Notes under the pieces: generated by a model
What the model was told of the DNA's origin: nothing
What the model saw: the letters and a program-made list of their open reading frames with translations, nothing else
Database searches by the model: none
Translations under genes and position numbers: made by a program
Part shown: piece after piece, positions 1 through 9,452 of the stretch
Numbering within the stretch: position 1 is the stretch's first letter
Layout: every line of letters starts with the position of its first letter
Source: Viridibacterium curvum
Lineage (GTDB): Bacteria > Pseudomonadota > Gammaproteobacteria > Burkholderiales > Rhodocyclaceae
Assembly: GCF_039544165.1 (NCBI RefSeq)
Contig: NZ_BAABLD010000005.1
Span: 186,001 to 250,000, forward strand
Direction: 5' to 3'
DNA length: 64,000 bases

Positions 1-604
1 GGTACTCGAAAGGCGCGCTGCCAGTGCTGGCTTTGCGCAGCGTGCGTAAAACACCCGAGGTGACCTCATCGGCCATGGTGATGAAGGGATGGTAGCGCTC
101 GGTGCCCGGTACAGTGTGGGGCCAGCCTCCGCAGCGCGTGTGCTGCATGGAGAGCAGGTAGTCCATGCCCTTGAGCGCCGCAGCGCGGAAGCGCGGTTCG
201 TAGGTCTGCTGGTAGACCGCAGAGAGATACTCGATTTGCGAATAGACGTTGCGGTTGTCGAAACTGCCCGTTGCGTTCGTCTTCTCGACGGCGATGGCGG
301 CTTTCTCTTCTGCATTCAGGATACGGGTCGGGTCGCGGTTCTCGACCCAGCCGCCGTTGTCGCGCTGGTAGAGCAGCACGTTGTCTGCGATCTCGACAAT
401 CTGTTCGGGCCTGTACTTGGCGTAGTCGCTGCCGTAGCGGTTGCGCCAGTGGTTGATGCCGTCGGAAAAGCCGTTCAGCGAGATTGCGGTATAGGGGCCA
501 ATGCGCGGGGAGGGTTCGAGCAGGCTGCAGGCCGTGATGATGGGCAGCAGGAAGACCGGGAGTAATTGGGGGGGACGAGGCAGCTTGCCAGAGCGGCGGG
601 TCAT
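1..604 (-). CDS. Pectate lyase, PL10-like, lipoprotein (3' part missing)
   Basis: Open reading frame that starts at 604 and runs off the left edge, so only about 201 N-terminal residues are present. The first residues form a basic-hydrophobic leader ending in a lipobox-like ITAC (Cys about residue 26), suggesting a lipoprotein. The rest resembles the (alpha/alpha) barrel of PL10 pectate lyases, with DNVLLYQRDNGGW, EKTNATGSFDN and a GGWP...YHPFITMADEV segment matching the family's repeated GGWP and ITFND-like regions. PL10 enzymes cleave polygalacturonate by beta-elimination. The start is supported by GGAG 8-11 bases upstream. It lies 47 bases behind the diguanylate cyclase with no visible terminator between, so co-transcription is likely. 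Catalytic residues lie beyond the window, so activity cannot be judged. Confidence 0.82.
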   Translation of the reverse strand, partial: MTRRSGKLPRPPQLLPVFLLPIITACSLLEPSPRIGPYTAISLNGFSDGINHWRNRYGSDYAKYRPEQIVEIADNVLLYQRDNGGWVENRDPTRILNAEEKAAIAVEKTNATGSFDNRNVYSQIEYLSAVYQQTYEPRFRAAALKGMDYLLSMQHTRCGGWPHTVPGTERYHPFITMADEVTSGVLRTLRKASTGSAPFEY

Positions 605-651
605 GCAGTGTCTCCGTTGCAGGGCTGCACGGAGTATGCCGGGTTCCGGCG

Positions 652-2043
652 CTACAGCGAAGCTTGGTTGCTTACGTGCGGTGTCAACGTGTGGCTGGTC
701 GGCGCAAAATGGAAACCGCCTCCCTCGCTCTTGGCCTGGTACATGGCGCGGTCGGCGGCGGTCAGCAGGGCCACCAGGTCGCTGCCATTGCGCGGGAACA
801 TCGCCACACCGATGCTCACGCCCAGCTTGAGGCTCAGGGAATTGATCTGCAGCGGCTGCTCGAACAGCATGATTATGCGACGGCACAAGGCTTCGGCCTG
901 GGTGTCGTCGAGAAAGGCTTCAAAGGCGATCAGGAACTCGTCGCCGCCAAGGCGGGCCAGTACGTCGGATTGACGACAGACCTGCTCGATGCGCCGTCCC
1001 ATGATCTGCAGGGCCTGGTCGCCGACGGCGTGGCCGTAGGTGTCATTGATGTTCTTGAAACCGTCGAAGTCGAGGATCACGACGCCAAGCGGTGAGTAGT
1101 TGCGGCGCGCCTGTTCAAGGCGACGCTCAAGGTAGGGCATGATGAACGAGCGGTTGGCCAGACCGGTCAGCGAGTCGGTGCTGGCCAGCGTGCGCAGCTC
1201 GTCTTCGAGTTCCTTACGGCGTTCGATGTCCAGCGCCAGTTCGGCATTGGCTTTTTCCAGCTGGTCGGTGCGTTCGCGCACGGCGGCTTCGAGTTGCGTG
1301 TTCTGCGCGACGAGTTCGTTGCGGGCGTCGGCGAGGCGCTGCATGAGGCGCGCCAGTGCGGCATAGACGCGGCCGATGTCATCCTTCTCCGTCAGTTGTT
1401 GCAGGGCGACGATCTGTGCCGGGTCACCCGGACGCAGTTCGTCGGCGGTACGCACCAGGCGCGCCAGCGGCCGGCCCACGGCGCGCCAGAATATGCCTTG
1501 CTGGATGACCAGGCCAACGATGAACAGCGCCATGCCCGAGAGCACCAGCCAGCCGATGGGGCGGAAGGTTTCGCGCAGCAGGGTTTCGCTGTTGATCGCC
1601 ACAATGGTGTAGCCACGCACGTTGTCCTTGCCCAGCACGACGGGGTGCACGACGATCACGCCGTTGTGGGTGGTCAGCGTACGCGTCGAGCCGGGCTCAG
1701 GCAGACTTTCACCGATGGGCCAGGCAATACCGCCCGCATTGCTGCGGTATTGCTGGATGCCGCGTTCGTTGAACAGCGCCGATTCGCTGAGCAGAGGATC
1801 GTTGCGGATTACTGCACTGCATTGCTCGTCGAAACCGAGGAAGTCTTCGTAGCGCAGCTGCATGCCGAGCAGTCGCTCGGCACGGCTCGCCAGTTCGTCA
1901 GAGGCTATCTGCGCGCGGGCAATCGCGTTCTGACGCTGCTGCTGGTAGATGAATGCCCCGCCGATGACCGTCAATACCGTCGCCACCAGTGCGGCGAACA
2001 CCAGCGAAATCAGGTTGATGCGGAGGGGAAGCGAAATGGTCAC
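652..2043 (-). CDS. Membrane-bound diguanylate cyclase (GGDEF)
   Basis: 463-residue inner-membrane protein. An N-terminal transmembrane helix (about 10-32) is followed by a periplasmic sensor region of about 120 residues, a second helix (about 150-170), a HAMP-like linker, a coiled coil and a GGDEF domain. GGDEF is intact at residues 366-370, and an RQSD sequence five residues upstream fits the allosteric c-di-GMP inhibitory site RxxD, so it should be an active, feedback-inhibited cyclase making c-di-GMP. The GTG start at 2043 overlaps the TGA of the upstream substrate-binding protein (GTGA), implying translational coupling. A longer open frame extends upstream but reads through that gene in another frame and was not used. 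The pairing suggests that the binding protein presents a ligand to the cyclase. Confidence 0.93.
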   Translation of the reverse strand: MTISLPLRINLISLVFAALVATVLTVIGGAFIYQQQRQNAIARAQIASDELASRAERLLGMQLRYEDFLGFDEQCSAVIRNDPLLSESALFNERGIQQYRSNAGGIAWPIGESLPEPGSTRTLTTHNGVIVVHPVVLGKDNVRGYTIVAINSETLLRETFRPIGWLVLSGMALFIVGLVIQQGIFWRAVGRPLARLVRTADELRPGDPAQIVALQQLTEKDDIGRVYAALARLMQRLADARNELVAQNTQLEAAVRERTDQLEKANAELALDIERRKELEDELRTLASTDSLTGLANRSFIMPYLERRLEQARRNYSPLGVVILDFDGFKNINDTYGHAVGDQALQIMGRRIEQVCRQSDVLARLGGDEFLIAFEAFLDDTQAEALCRRIIMLFEQPLQINSLSLKLGVSIGVAMFPRNGSDLVALLTAADRAMYQAKSEGGGFHFAPTSHTLTPHVSNQASL

Positions 2044-3056
2044 TGCGGATCCCAGCTGAAGCGGGTCAACACTTCGGCGTTGAGCAGGGTGGTGGCGTGA
2101 ATGGGGATGCCGAGCTTGCGGGCGCGCGCCAGCGAGATCATTGGTCTGCCCTTGGCAGTCGCCTCGGGTGTGATGCTGGCCGGTGACACCTTGTCGACCA
2201 GGATGCGGCGTGCCATGCGCCCAGCCAGCCGGCCTTGTTCGATGCCCGACACGGTGACGGCACACAGCGTGCCGCGTTCGACGCGCGTGTCCCAGAACGA
2301 GAAGTCGGGCAGCTTGCTGTTTTCGGCCGTCCACTTGAGCACGGTTTCGTAGTCGACGAACTTGCCGTCCGCACCGGCGAAACGGAAGATGCCCAGCAGG
2401 CCGACGGCGTCGACCTTGCCTTGCAGGTCGGTCATGGCCTTGCGGTATTCGGCGTAGGTCTTGGGCTGCAGCCAATGGGTGACCTCGACGTCCTTGCGGC
2501 GTGCGAGTTCTGTGTTGATGCGTTCCTTCACGCCCTGCCAGGTAGGGTCATCGTCCAGAACGATGGCCAGCTTCAGTTTCGGTGCCGCCTTGATGTCACG
2601 CAGCAGCGACAGGGTGCCGGCGAAGTGTTCCCGCTCCAGCACACCGGTGACATTGCGTGCCTTGTCGAAGCCGTAATCGGCATGTGCCTTGTTGACGCCG
2701 GAGTAGACGATGGGAGTAGGACCGTTGAGATATTTCACCGCAACTTCCGATTGAGCGACGTCGTCGGTGGTGTAGATCAGGTCAGGCTTCCAGCTCTCGA
2801 TCAGTGCAATGGTCTGCGCCACGGCCTGCTTCAGTTGTTCGGCAGAATTGTGCTTGGCGTCCAGGTCGACGGTGCGCATCACGATTTCCGCGTCACCCAT
2901 GCTTTCCTGGAAGCCCTTGGCCTGATCCTGCACCCACGCCCAGTCCGACTTGTAGCTCGTGACATGCAGGATCTTGAGGCTTTGTGCCGAAGCGGCGGTA
3001 GCGGCCAGGCAAAGCAGGGCGGTCAGGGCGGAACGCAATACAGCGGAAATCATCAT
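2040..3056 (-). CDS. Periplasmic substrate-binding protein, ABC_sub_bind family
   Basis: 338 residues with a Sec signal peptide (cleavage likely after ASA, near residue 24). The body (LKILHVTSYKSDWAWVQDQ at the mature N-terminus; PDLIYTTDDVAQSEVAVKYL; PIVYSGVNK) matches the ABC_sub_bind (TrpX/YtrF-like) family of two-lobed binding proteins. No permease or ATPase gene is next to it. Its partner in the operon is a membrane diguanylate cyclase whose start codon overlaps its stop codon, so a sensory rather than transport role is the better inference. AAGGAG lies about 8 bases before the ATG. The ligand cannot be named from sequence. Confidence 0.88.
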   Translation of the reverse strand: MMISAVLRSALTALLCLAATAASAQSLKILHVTSYKSDWAWVQDQAKGFQESMGDAEIVMRTVDLDAKHNSAEQLKQAVAQTIALIESWKPDLIYTTDDVAQSEVAVKYLNGPTPIVYSGVNKAHADYGFDKARNVTGVLEREHFAGTLSLLRDIKAAPKLKLAIVLDDDPTWQGVKERINTELARRKDVEVTHWLQPKTYAEYRKAMTDLQGKVDAVGLLGIFRFAGADGKFVDYETVLKWTAENSKLPDFSFWDTRVERGTLCAVTVSGIEQGRLAGRMARRILVDKVSPASITPEATAKGRPMISLARARKLGIPIHATTLLNAEVLTRFSWDPQ

Positions 3057-3362
3057 CGTTGGTCTCCTTCGGGCCGGATCGCATGGCGTACGACGTTCCG
3101 GGTGTTACGGCTCGTCAGGGGCTGGCCTGAAGCGACAATTATCTGCAGTTCGTGCGCTTGTTCCGCGAATGCCCGACGAGCGCGTCAGCTGCCGCGGGGG
3201 AACTTCTTCCTGCGAGCTTGCACCGTCCTGGCTGTTCTGTCAGTGAGAAAGGACGTAATTCTGCCCCGACTCGGTGCCCGTTTCTCCTTGTTTGCCCACT
3301 GTGGAGCATGGTGCGGAAATTGCAACATCCCGGCGTTTCTATCACTTTGTTCATAGCTTCCC
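3057..3362. other. Divergent intergenic region, no gene seen
   Basis: 306 bases between the divergently transcribed binding protein and CheA-like kinase. It must hold both promoters. I saw no convincing RNA gene, terminator or coding potential. A TTCTGTCAG at 3235-3243 partly matches the direct repeat upstream of the CE12 esterase gene (19084-19119), which may be chance. Confidence 0.5.
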
Positions 3363-5408
3363 ATGCCAGGATTCCGCGTTGTCCCGCAGTTCGGCAAGTA
3401 CCGTGAAATCGTGCTTGCCGTGGCCTTCTTCCTGATTTTCGACCTCGCAGTCCTGGTTCTCAACTTCTATACGTCCTACCGCATCGGCGAAGACGCCATA
3501 GCCATCAACCTCGCCGGTCGCCAGCGCATGCTCTCGCAACGCATGGCCAAGGCCACACTGGCGCTGGATGCCGAGATGCGCCTCGGCTCGGCCAACGAGC
3601 TGACACGGCAGGAATTGCGCGACGCGGTTCGACTGTTTGACATCACGCTGACCGCGTTCGGCTCAGGTGGCGAAGTGCCGGGCGCTGATGGCAAACCGGT
3701 GCGCCTGCGGGCGGTTGAAGACGCTACGGGACGCGAGGTGCTCGCCAAGGCTGGCGCGTTGTGGGAGCCCTATCGCGACACGCTGAATGCGGTCGGGCAG
3801 GCACCAGCGCTGACGGAGCCGCTGATCGTCGCTGCGTCGACCGCCGTGCTGGCGAATAACAAGCAGTTGCTGGCGCAGATGAACGCGCTGACAGTGCGCC
3901 TGGAAGCTGTAGCCTCGACGCAGGCCGAACGGCTGCGCCTTGTGCAGACGGTAGGCATCGTGTTCGCCTTGCTGAACTTCATGTTCATCCTCTTCAAGTT
4001 CATCCGCAAACTGCGCGAGAGCGACAGCAAGGCCGAGCAGGCGCAACGTGAAACGGCTGAAATTCTGGGTACGGTGGGCGAGGGCTTGTTCCTCATCGAC
4101 CGCAACATGATCGTGGGCGTGCAGCAGTCCGCTTCGCTGGCTGGCTTGCTGGGAACAGCTCTGCCGGCAGGCAGCGATTTCGCCGCTGTGTTGCGCGCCA
4201 TGGTCAAGGGAGAGGATTACTCGCTGGCGGTTGACTACATTCGCCTGCTGCTGGGTGACCGGGTGAAGGAGTCGCTGGTGCGTGACCTCAACCCTTTGCG
4301 TGAGCTCTCGGTCGAGACCAGTGAGGGTTCGCGCAATCTTTCCTTCTCGTTCAACCGCGTGATGGTGGAGGGGCAACTGTCCCACCTGCTGGTGACGGTG
4401 TCGGACGTCACGGAACTGGTGCGTACGCGGGCCGAACTCGCTGCCTCGCAAGGCCAGGCCGATCAACAGCTGTCTGCCTTGCTGGAGCTGGCACGCATGC
4501 AGCCTGCCGAGTTGTCGCGTTTCATCAGTACGACTGAGTCGGCCCTGCTGGACATCAATGACAGGCTGCGCGCCATCGAGGGTAGCGGTGGCAACTATCG
4601 TCGCCTGGTCGAACACATCTTCCGGGCCGTGCACACCATCAAGGCGAATGCCGGCCTGCTGGGAGCGCAGTTCATCGTGCATGACGCTGATCTCTTCGAG
4701 GGTTTGCTGACGACGCTGCGCGGGCGCGAAGCCCTGAACGGTGATGAACTGATTGGCGTGTCGGTGCATCTCAAGCAGCTGTTCGAGCGCCTGGGCTGGT
4801 TGCGTACGGTGATGTCGCGCTTTGCAACACAGGTCACCAGCGTCGCTGCGGACACGCCGGATCTGGCGCGTGCGCTGGCGAGTCTTGCGCGTCGCATCGC
4901 CAGCGACTACAGCAAGACGGTGAATGCCGAGATCCAGCTCGACAAGCTGGGCAATCTCGAACACAAGGCCGCTTCGGCCCTGCAGGTGATCGCCGCACAG
5001 CTGGTACGCAATGCGGTGGCGCACGGCCTGGAGGCGCCGCAGGAGCGCTTTGAGGCGGGCAAGCAGGTGGCGGGCAAGCTGAGTGTGGTGTTGGCCGAGA
5101 CCGGACCGTCGCGCTATGCGCTATCGGTGCGTGACGATGGACGTGGCATCGATGCGGCGCGCATCCGCGAAGTGCTGCAGAAGAGCGGCCGTTATTCGGC
5201 ACAGGCGCTGGCCGAGCTTTCCGACAAGCAGGTGTTGATGGAAATCTTCCGGCCCGGTTTCACGACGGCAGAGAAGTCTGACGAACACGCGGGGCGTGGC
5301 GTAGGCATGGACGTGGTGGCAGAGGCCGTGCGACGCATCGGCGGGCACCTCAAACTGCTGACCCAACCTGGCGCCTTCACCGAATTCCGCGTGGAGTTCT
5401 CGGCATGA
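3363..5408 (+). CDS. PilJ/NarX-type sensor fused to CheA-like HPt-kinase core
   Basis: 681 residues. A transmembrane helix (about 16-36) leads into a periplasmic type IV pili methyl-accepting/NarX-like region (AINLAGRQRMLSQRMAKATL), closed by a second helix (about 197-217). A short coiled coil and a PAS-like region (about 230-365) follow. An HPt-like helix carries RAVHTIKANAGLLG with candidate phospho-His 424, and the CheA-type ATPase follows: N box LVRNAVAHGLE (about 547-557), DDGRGID (about 590), GRGVGMDVV near the end. The P2 domain and the CheW-binding P5 domain of true CheA proteins are absent. It should autophosphorylate and pass phosphate to the receiver encoded immediately downstream (ATGA overlap). 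No clear ribosome-binding site precedes the ATG, so the start is less certain than the rest. Confidence 0.88.
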   Translation: MPGFRVVPQFGKYREIVLAVAFFLIFDLAVLVLNFYTSYRIGEDAIAINLAGRQRMLSQRMAKATLALDAEMRLGSANELTRQELRDAVRLFDITLTAFGSGGEVPGADGKPVRLRAVEDATGREVLAKAGALWEPYRDTLNAVGQAPALTEPLIVAASTAVLANNKQLLAQMNALTVRLEAVASTQAERLRLVQTVGIVFALLNFMFILFKFIRKLRESDSKAEQAQRETAEILGTVGEGLFLIDRNMIVGVQQSASLAGLLGTALPAGSDFAAVLRAMVKGEDYSLAVDYIRLLLGDRVKESLVRDLNPLRELSVETSEGSRNLSFSFNRVMVEGQLSHLLVTVSDVTELVRTRAELAASQGQADQQLSALLELARMQPAELSRFISTTESALLDINDRLRAIEGSGGNYRRLVEHIFRAVHTIKANAGLLGAQFIVHDADLFEGLLTTLRGREALNGDELIGVSVHLKQLFERLGWLRTVMSRFATQVTSVAADTPDLARALASLARRIASDYSKTVNAEIQLDKLGNLEHKAASALQVIAAQLVRNAVAHGLEAPQERFEAGKQVAGKLSVVLAETGPSRYALSVRDDGRGIDAARIREVLQKSGRYSAQALAELSDKQVLMEIFRPGFTTAEKSDEHAGRGVGMDVVAEAVRRIGGHLKLLTQPGAFTEFRVEFSA

Positions 5409-5773
5409 AGATGCTGATCGTCGATGACTCTTCGGTGATGCGCAAACGCATCATGCAGGTGGCGCAGAACAAGGACCTACCCGACATCGAGATCGTCGGT
5501 TTGGCACGCGATGGCGTCGAGGCCATCCACCTGACGCGCAAGTACCGGCCTGCCATCGTGACCATGGACCTGACCATGCCCAACATGGATGGCGTGGCAT
5601 GCATCGGCGAAATCGCCAAGGTGTCTGGCCTGGCGCGCATCCTCGTCGTCTCGGCGCTCAGTGACAAGCGCACCGCGCTGCAGGCCTTGATGAATGGCGC
5701 GCACGGCTACATCCACAAGCCCTTCACCGATGCCGAGTTGCTGGCCGGGCTCAAGGAACTGATCAAGGACTGA
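5405..5773 (+). CDS. CheY-like single-domain response regulator
   Basis: 122 residues, receiver domain only. The acidic pair Asp7/Asp8, phospho-acceptor Asp55 in MDLTMPNMDG, the Ser in VVSALSD and the Lys of HKPF are all present, so it should be phosphorylatable. There is no output domain; it probably acts by protein contact, as CheY does. It starts in an ATGA overlap with the CheA-like kinase and ends 3 bases before the CheX-type gene, making a kinase-receiver-phosphatase operon. The receiver resembles the CheY/CheB type (GLARDGVEAI) more than OmpR or NarL receivers. Confidence 0.93.
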   Translation: MKMLIVDDSSVMRKRIMQVAQNKDLPDIEIVGLARDGVEAIHLTRKYRPAIVTMDLTMPNMDGVACIGEIAKVSGLARILVVSALSDKRTALQALMNGAHGYIHKPFTDAELLAGLKELIKD

Positions 5774-5776
5774 GCC

Positions 5777-6241
5777 ATGACACAGAAGCTGCAGGAGTCC
5801 GATATCCGGGCATTCGTTGATTCCGTTTGCCACTTTTTCCAGCACTCCAGCGGCGAGATGGCCGACGTGCGCTCAGCCTATCTCGCCGAGCCCAGCGAGT
5901 TGCTGCAGGGCTATGACTTCACAGGCATCGTCGACGTGTCGGGCAACTGGCGCGGGGCGCTGTACTTCTCGGCGCCGGGTGCGATGCTCGACCAGCTGTT
6001 GCGCGATGCCGGCGTGTCGGCCGAGCCCGGTTACGAACAGCAGCTGGACCTCATCGGCGAGATTGCCAACATGTTCTCGGGGCGTGCGCGCAAGGCGCTG
6101 GGGCACGAGCTGGAAATCTCGGTGCCGCGACGCTGCCGTGGTGTGGCGATCCGGCCCTCGGGCGTGTCACGCCCCTATGTCATTCCACTGAAGTGGCGAG
6201 GTCACGCTGCCCAGGTAGTGGTGGATCTGCAGCGCGTCTGA
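5777..6241 (+). CDS. CheX-type chemotaxis phosphatase
   Basis: 154 residues resembling the CheX/CheC phosphatase fold. The helix LDLIGEIANMFSGRARKALG contains the family's E-x-x-N catalytic motif (Glu and Asn of GEIAN), and the following ISVPRRCRGVAIRPSG strand is typical. CheX proteins dephosphorylate CheY-P, so the likely substrate is the receiver encoded 3 bases upstream. Last gene of the three-gene signalling operon. No flagellar or chemotaxis receptor genes are nearby, so its output is not evident. Confidence 0.87.
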   Translation: MTQKLQESDIRAFVDSVCHFFQHSSGEMADVRSAYLAEPSELLQGYDFTGIVDVSGNWRGALYFSAPGAMLDQLLRDAGVSAEPGYEQQLDLIGEIANMFSGRARKALGHELEISVPRRCRGVAIRPSGVSRPYVIPLKWRGHAAQVVVDLQRV

Positions 6242-6253
6242 GCGGCTTCCGGC

Positions 6254-6285
6254 AAAAAAAGCCCGCACCGTGGGAACGGGCGGGC
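6254..6285 (-). terminator. Intrinsic terminator of the yceI-ended operon
   Basis: Read on the minus strand, GCCCGC pairs with GCGGGC across a 13-base loop (6261-6285), followed by seven U (A run at 6254-6260). It lies 72 bases past the yceI stop and separates it from the convergent CheX gene. Confidence 0.85.
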
Positions 6286-6357
6286 ACAGGAGGTCATAGA
6301 GACAGCAACAACAAGACCGCAACAATGCGGCGGGCCAGGCAGGCCTCGTGGACGGGA

Positions 6358-6924
6358 TCAGTCCTTGAAGGCCTGTACGGCAAAGCTAAGCTGGATGTCG
6401 TCTGACACGACAGGCACCTTGGTCATGCCGAAGTCCGAACGTTTGACGCGCGCGACGGCGTTGGCGCCGATGGATTCGCGTTTTTTCTGGATCGGATGCG
6501 GTCCGGCCTGGAAACTGGTGACGGTGAGCGAAACCGGTTTGGTGATGCCCTTGATTGTCAGATCGCCATCTATGGCCACCAGCTTGTCGCCATCGAAGCG
6601 CGTCGCGGTGGACTTGAACGTGATGACCGGGAAGCGTGCGACATCGAAGAAGTCTTCGCCCTGCAGGTGGCCGTTGAACACGGGGTAGCCTGTGTTGACG
6701 GTGCGGGCGTCGATGCTGACTTCGACGCTTGCAGTGCGCGCGGCGCGGTCGAACTGGATCTTGCCGATAGTCTGGTCGAAGCGGTGGGCTTGAGTGGTCC
6801 AGTTCAGATGGTTGTATTCGAATCGCGCAGCGGTATGCGTCGGGTCGATGGTGTAGATGTCGGCATTGCCGTGGGCGAAAGCCGTAATGCCGGCCAGAGC
6901 CAGCGCAATTGCGATGCGATGCAT
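6358..6924 (-). CDS. YceI-family periplasmic lipid-binding protein
   Basis: 188 residues with a signal peptide (cleavage near residue 20). The mature protein starts DIYTIDPTHTAARFEYNHLN and carries the lipocalin-like YceI pattern (FDRAARTASVEVSIDARTVNTG, GEDFFDVARFPVITFKST, GDLTIKGITKPV). YceI proteins bind isoprenoid-type lipids such as ubiquinone precursors in the periplasm. AAGGG precedes the ATG at a good distance. It is the last gene of the sigma factor/MsrPQ operon, 36 bases after the AraC-type regulator, and is followed by a terminator. A role in periplasmic oxidative stress is inferred from that context. Confidence 0.92.
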   Translation of the reverse strand: MHRIAIALALAGITAFAHGNADIYTIDPTHTAARFEYNHLNWTTQAHRFDQTIGKIQFDRAARTASVEVSIDARTVNTGYPVFNGHLQGEDFFDVARFPVITFKSTATRFDGDKLVAIDGDLTIKGITKPVSLTVTSFQAGPHPIQKKRESIGANAVARVKRSDFGMTKVPVVSDDIQLSFAVQAFKD

Positions 6925-6960
6925 AACAAACCCTTCAGTGAGAACAGATCGGACGCCAGC

Positions 6961-7824
6961 TTATGGCGCAGTACTGCTCGTCACTTGATCGGAATGCTCG
7001 TCTTGCGGCGCCACTGACAGCAGCAACCAGGTCATCCGTTCGCTGGGCGGGGTGAAGGGAGGTACGTTGGGAAAGTACCGCAGCATGGGCCCGGCAATGA
7101 CTTCGCGACCGGTGTCGCGCGTGACACGTGCCGTGAGTGCCGGAATGTCGGCACAGTGCGGACCCATGAAGCGGAAGCGTGCATAGCTGCCTGGCGGCAG
7201 CGTTGTCATGTCCAGCCCCTTGATGGTCGGTAACGTCGCACTGGGGACGCAATGCAGCATGCGCACCCAGGTATCGGGGAAGCGTTGCGGATCGACCCAG
7301 CCGTCCGGATGCACGACCCAGTGCCGCCAGTGCTTGCCCCCGGCACGTGCGATGCGCCAGGTCAGCTCGTCGCCGGCATGGAATACATCCGCAGCGCGAC
7401 CGGCATAGGGCAGGCTGATGACCGGGACGGCGCCGATGTTGAGGATGTCGAGCTGCGGGCTGCGGTCCGGTATTACGAGGGCCGAGGCGCGTGTAGGCGG
7501 CACGCCAAATTGGCGCGAAAAGGCGCGGCTGAAGGCAGCGATGGAGCCATATCCCATCTGCATGGCGAGATCCGACACGCTGGGGGTGCTGCCGGCAACG
7601 AGCAGGTCGCGCGCGCGCAACAGGCGCAGGCGGCGCAGGGTGGCCATCGGCGTCTCGTGCACCTGCGTGGCGTACAGGCGTTCGAAGCGGCTGCGCGAGA
7701 GATGGGCGACGCTGGCGAGATCGTTGAGCGACAGGTACTCGTCGTCCAGATGCGCCGCCATAAAATCCATGACGGTCTGGAGGCGTCGGCGGGCCAGCAG
7801 GAACTGTTCGCGACTCTGTGGCAT
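6961..7824 (-). CDS. AraC-family regulator with GyrI-like ligand domain
   Basis: 287 residues. The N-terminal AraC/XylS DNA-binding domain has two helix-turn-helix units (LSLNDLASVAHLSRSRFERLY, then VSDLAMQMGYGSIAAFSRAFSRQFGVPP). The C-terminal about 150 residues resemble the GyrI/AraC_E_bind effector domain (DMTTLPPGSYARFRFMGPH). Proteins of this layout sense small, often amphipathic, molecules. The ATG at 7824 gives an intact HTH but has no good ribosome-binding site; the frame is open further upstream inside msrQ. It sits 20 bases after msrQ and before yceI, so it is likely co-transcribed and may tune the operon. The ligand is unknown. Confidence 0.88.
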   Translation of the reverse strand: MPQSREQFLLARRRLQTVMDFMAAHLDDEYLSLNDLASVAHLSRSRFERLYATQVHETPMATLRRLRLLRARDLLVAGSTPSVSDLAMQMGYGSIAAFSRAFSRQFGVPPTRASALVIPDRSPQLDILNIGAVPVISLPYAGRAADVFHAGDELTWRIARAGGKHWRHWVVHPDGWVDPQRFPDTWVRMLHCVPSATLPTIKGLDMTTLPPGSYARFRFMGPHCADIPALTARVTRDTGREVIAGPMLRYFPNVPPFTPPSERMTWLLLSVAPQDEHSDQVTSSTAP

Positions 7825-7844
7825 CGAGCAGGAGGGAGTAGGGG

Positions 7845-8468
7845 TCAGGCTGTCTGGCGCGTCCTCACCCGGCGCGCCCCCAGCAGGAGTCCGAGAATCA
7901 CCGCGTACAGCAGGGGTTCCCGGATATCCCGTTTGACCAGCCACCAGAAATGGATCACGCCCGCTACAGCAACGGGGTAGACCAGGCGATGCAGCCACAG
8001 CCAGCGCTTGCCGCCGAGGCGTTTGATCATGGCATTGGTTGAAGTGATGGCCAGCGGCAGCATGCCGACGAAGGCGGCAAAACCGATGGTGATGAACGGG
8101 CGTTTCATGATGTCGGCAAAGATGGAACGCCAGTCGAAGAACTGATCCAGCCACAGGTAGGTGGTGAGGTGCAGGCAGCAGTAGAAGAAGGCGTAGAGCC
8201 CCAGCATGCGGCGCAGACGCAGCACCCAGTTGAGGTTGGTGAAGCGGCGAAACGGCGTGACGGTGAGCGTGATGAGCAGGAAGCGCAGCGTCCATTCACC
8301 GGTCGCACGCGTGATGTATTCGATCGGATTGGCGCCGAGGTCGTCGTGCCAGAAGCGCCAGGCCAGCAGTGATACCGGGATCAGGCAGACCACAAAGAGC
8401 AGGGCCTTGACGCGACCGATCTGCTGCGGGCTTGGGCTACGCAGCCAGGCAATGAAGGGAGGAGGCAT
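7845..8468 (-). CDS. msrQ: MsrQ, heme-binding membrane subunit of MsrPQ
   Basis: 207 residues with about six transmembrane segments, matching the YedZ/MsrQ ferric-reductase-like family (ANPIEYITRATGEWTLRFLL; RRMLGLYAFFYCCLHLTTYLW; WLHRLVYPVAVAGVIHFWWLV). The His residues in CLHL, WLHR and VIHF are candidate heme ligands. MsrQ takes electrons from the quinone pool or flavin reductase and passes them to periplasmic MsrP. It starts 3 bases after the msrP stop. Length is normal for the family. Confidence 0.95.
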   Translation of the reverse strand: MPPPFIAWLRSPSPQQIGRVKALLFVVCLIPVSLLAWRFWHDDLGANPIEYITRATGEWTLRFLLITLTVTPFRRFTNLNWVLRLRRMLGLYAFFYCCLHLTTYLWLDQFFDWRSIFADIMKRPFITIGFAAFVGMLPLAITSTNAMIKRLGGKRWLWLHRLVYPVAVAGVIHFWWLVKRDIREPLLYAVILGLLLGARRVRTRQTA

Positions 8469-8471
8469 CGA

Positions 8472-9401
<930 letters not shown>

Positions 9402-9452
9402 GGCGATACTCCGTCTGGGTGCACCCATAAGACCGGTCGTCCGGTCTGAACC

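Noticed and set aside
7825..8295. N-terminal extension of the AraC-type regulator into msrQ
   Set aside because: The extra residues are Arg/His/Pro-rich out-of-frame translation of msrQ with no domain match.
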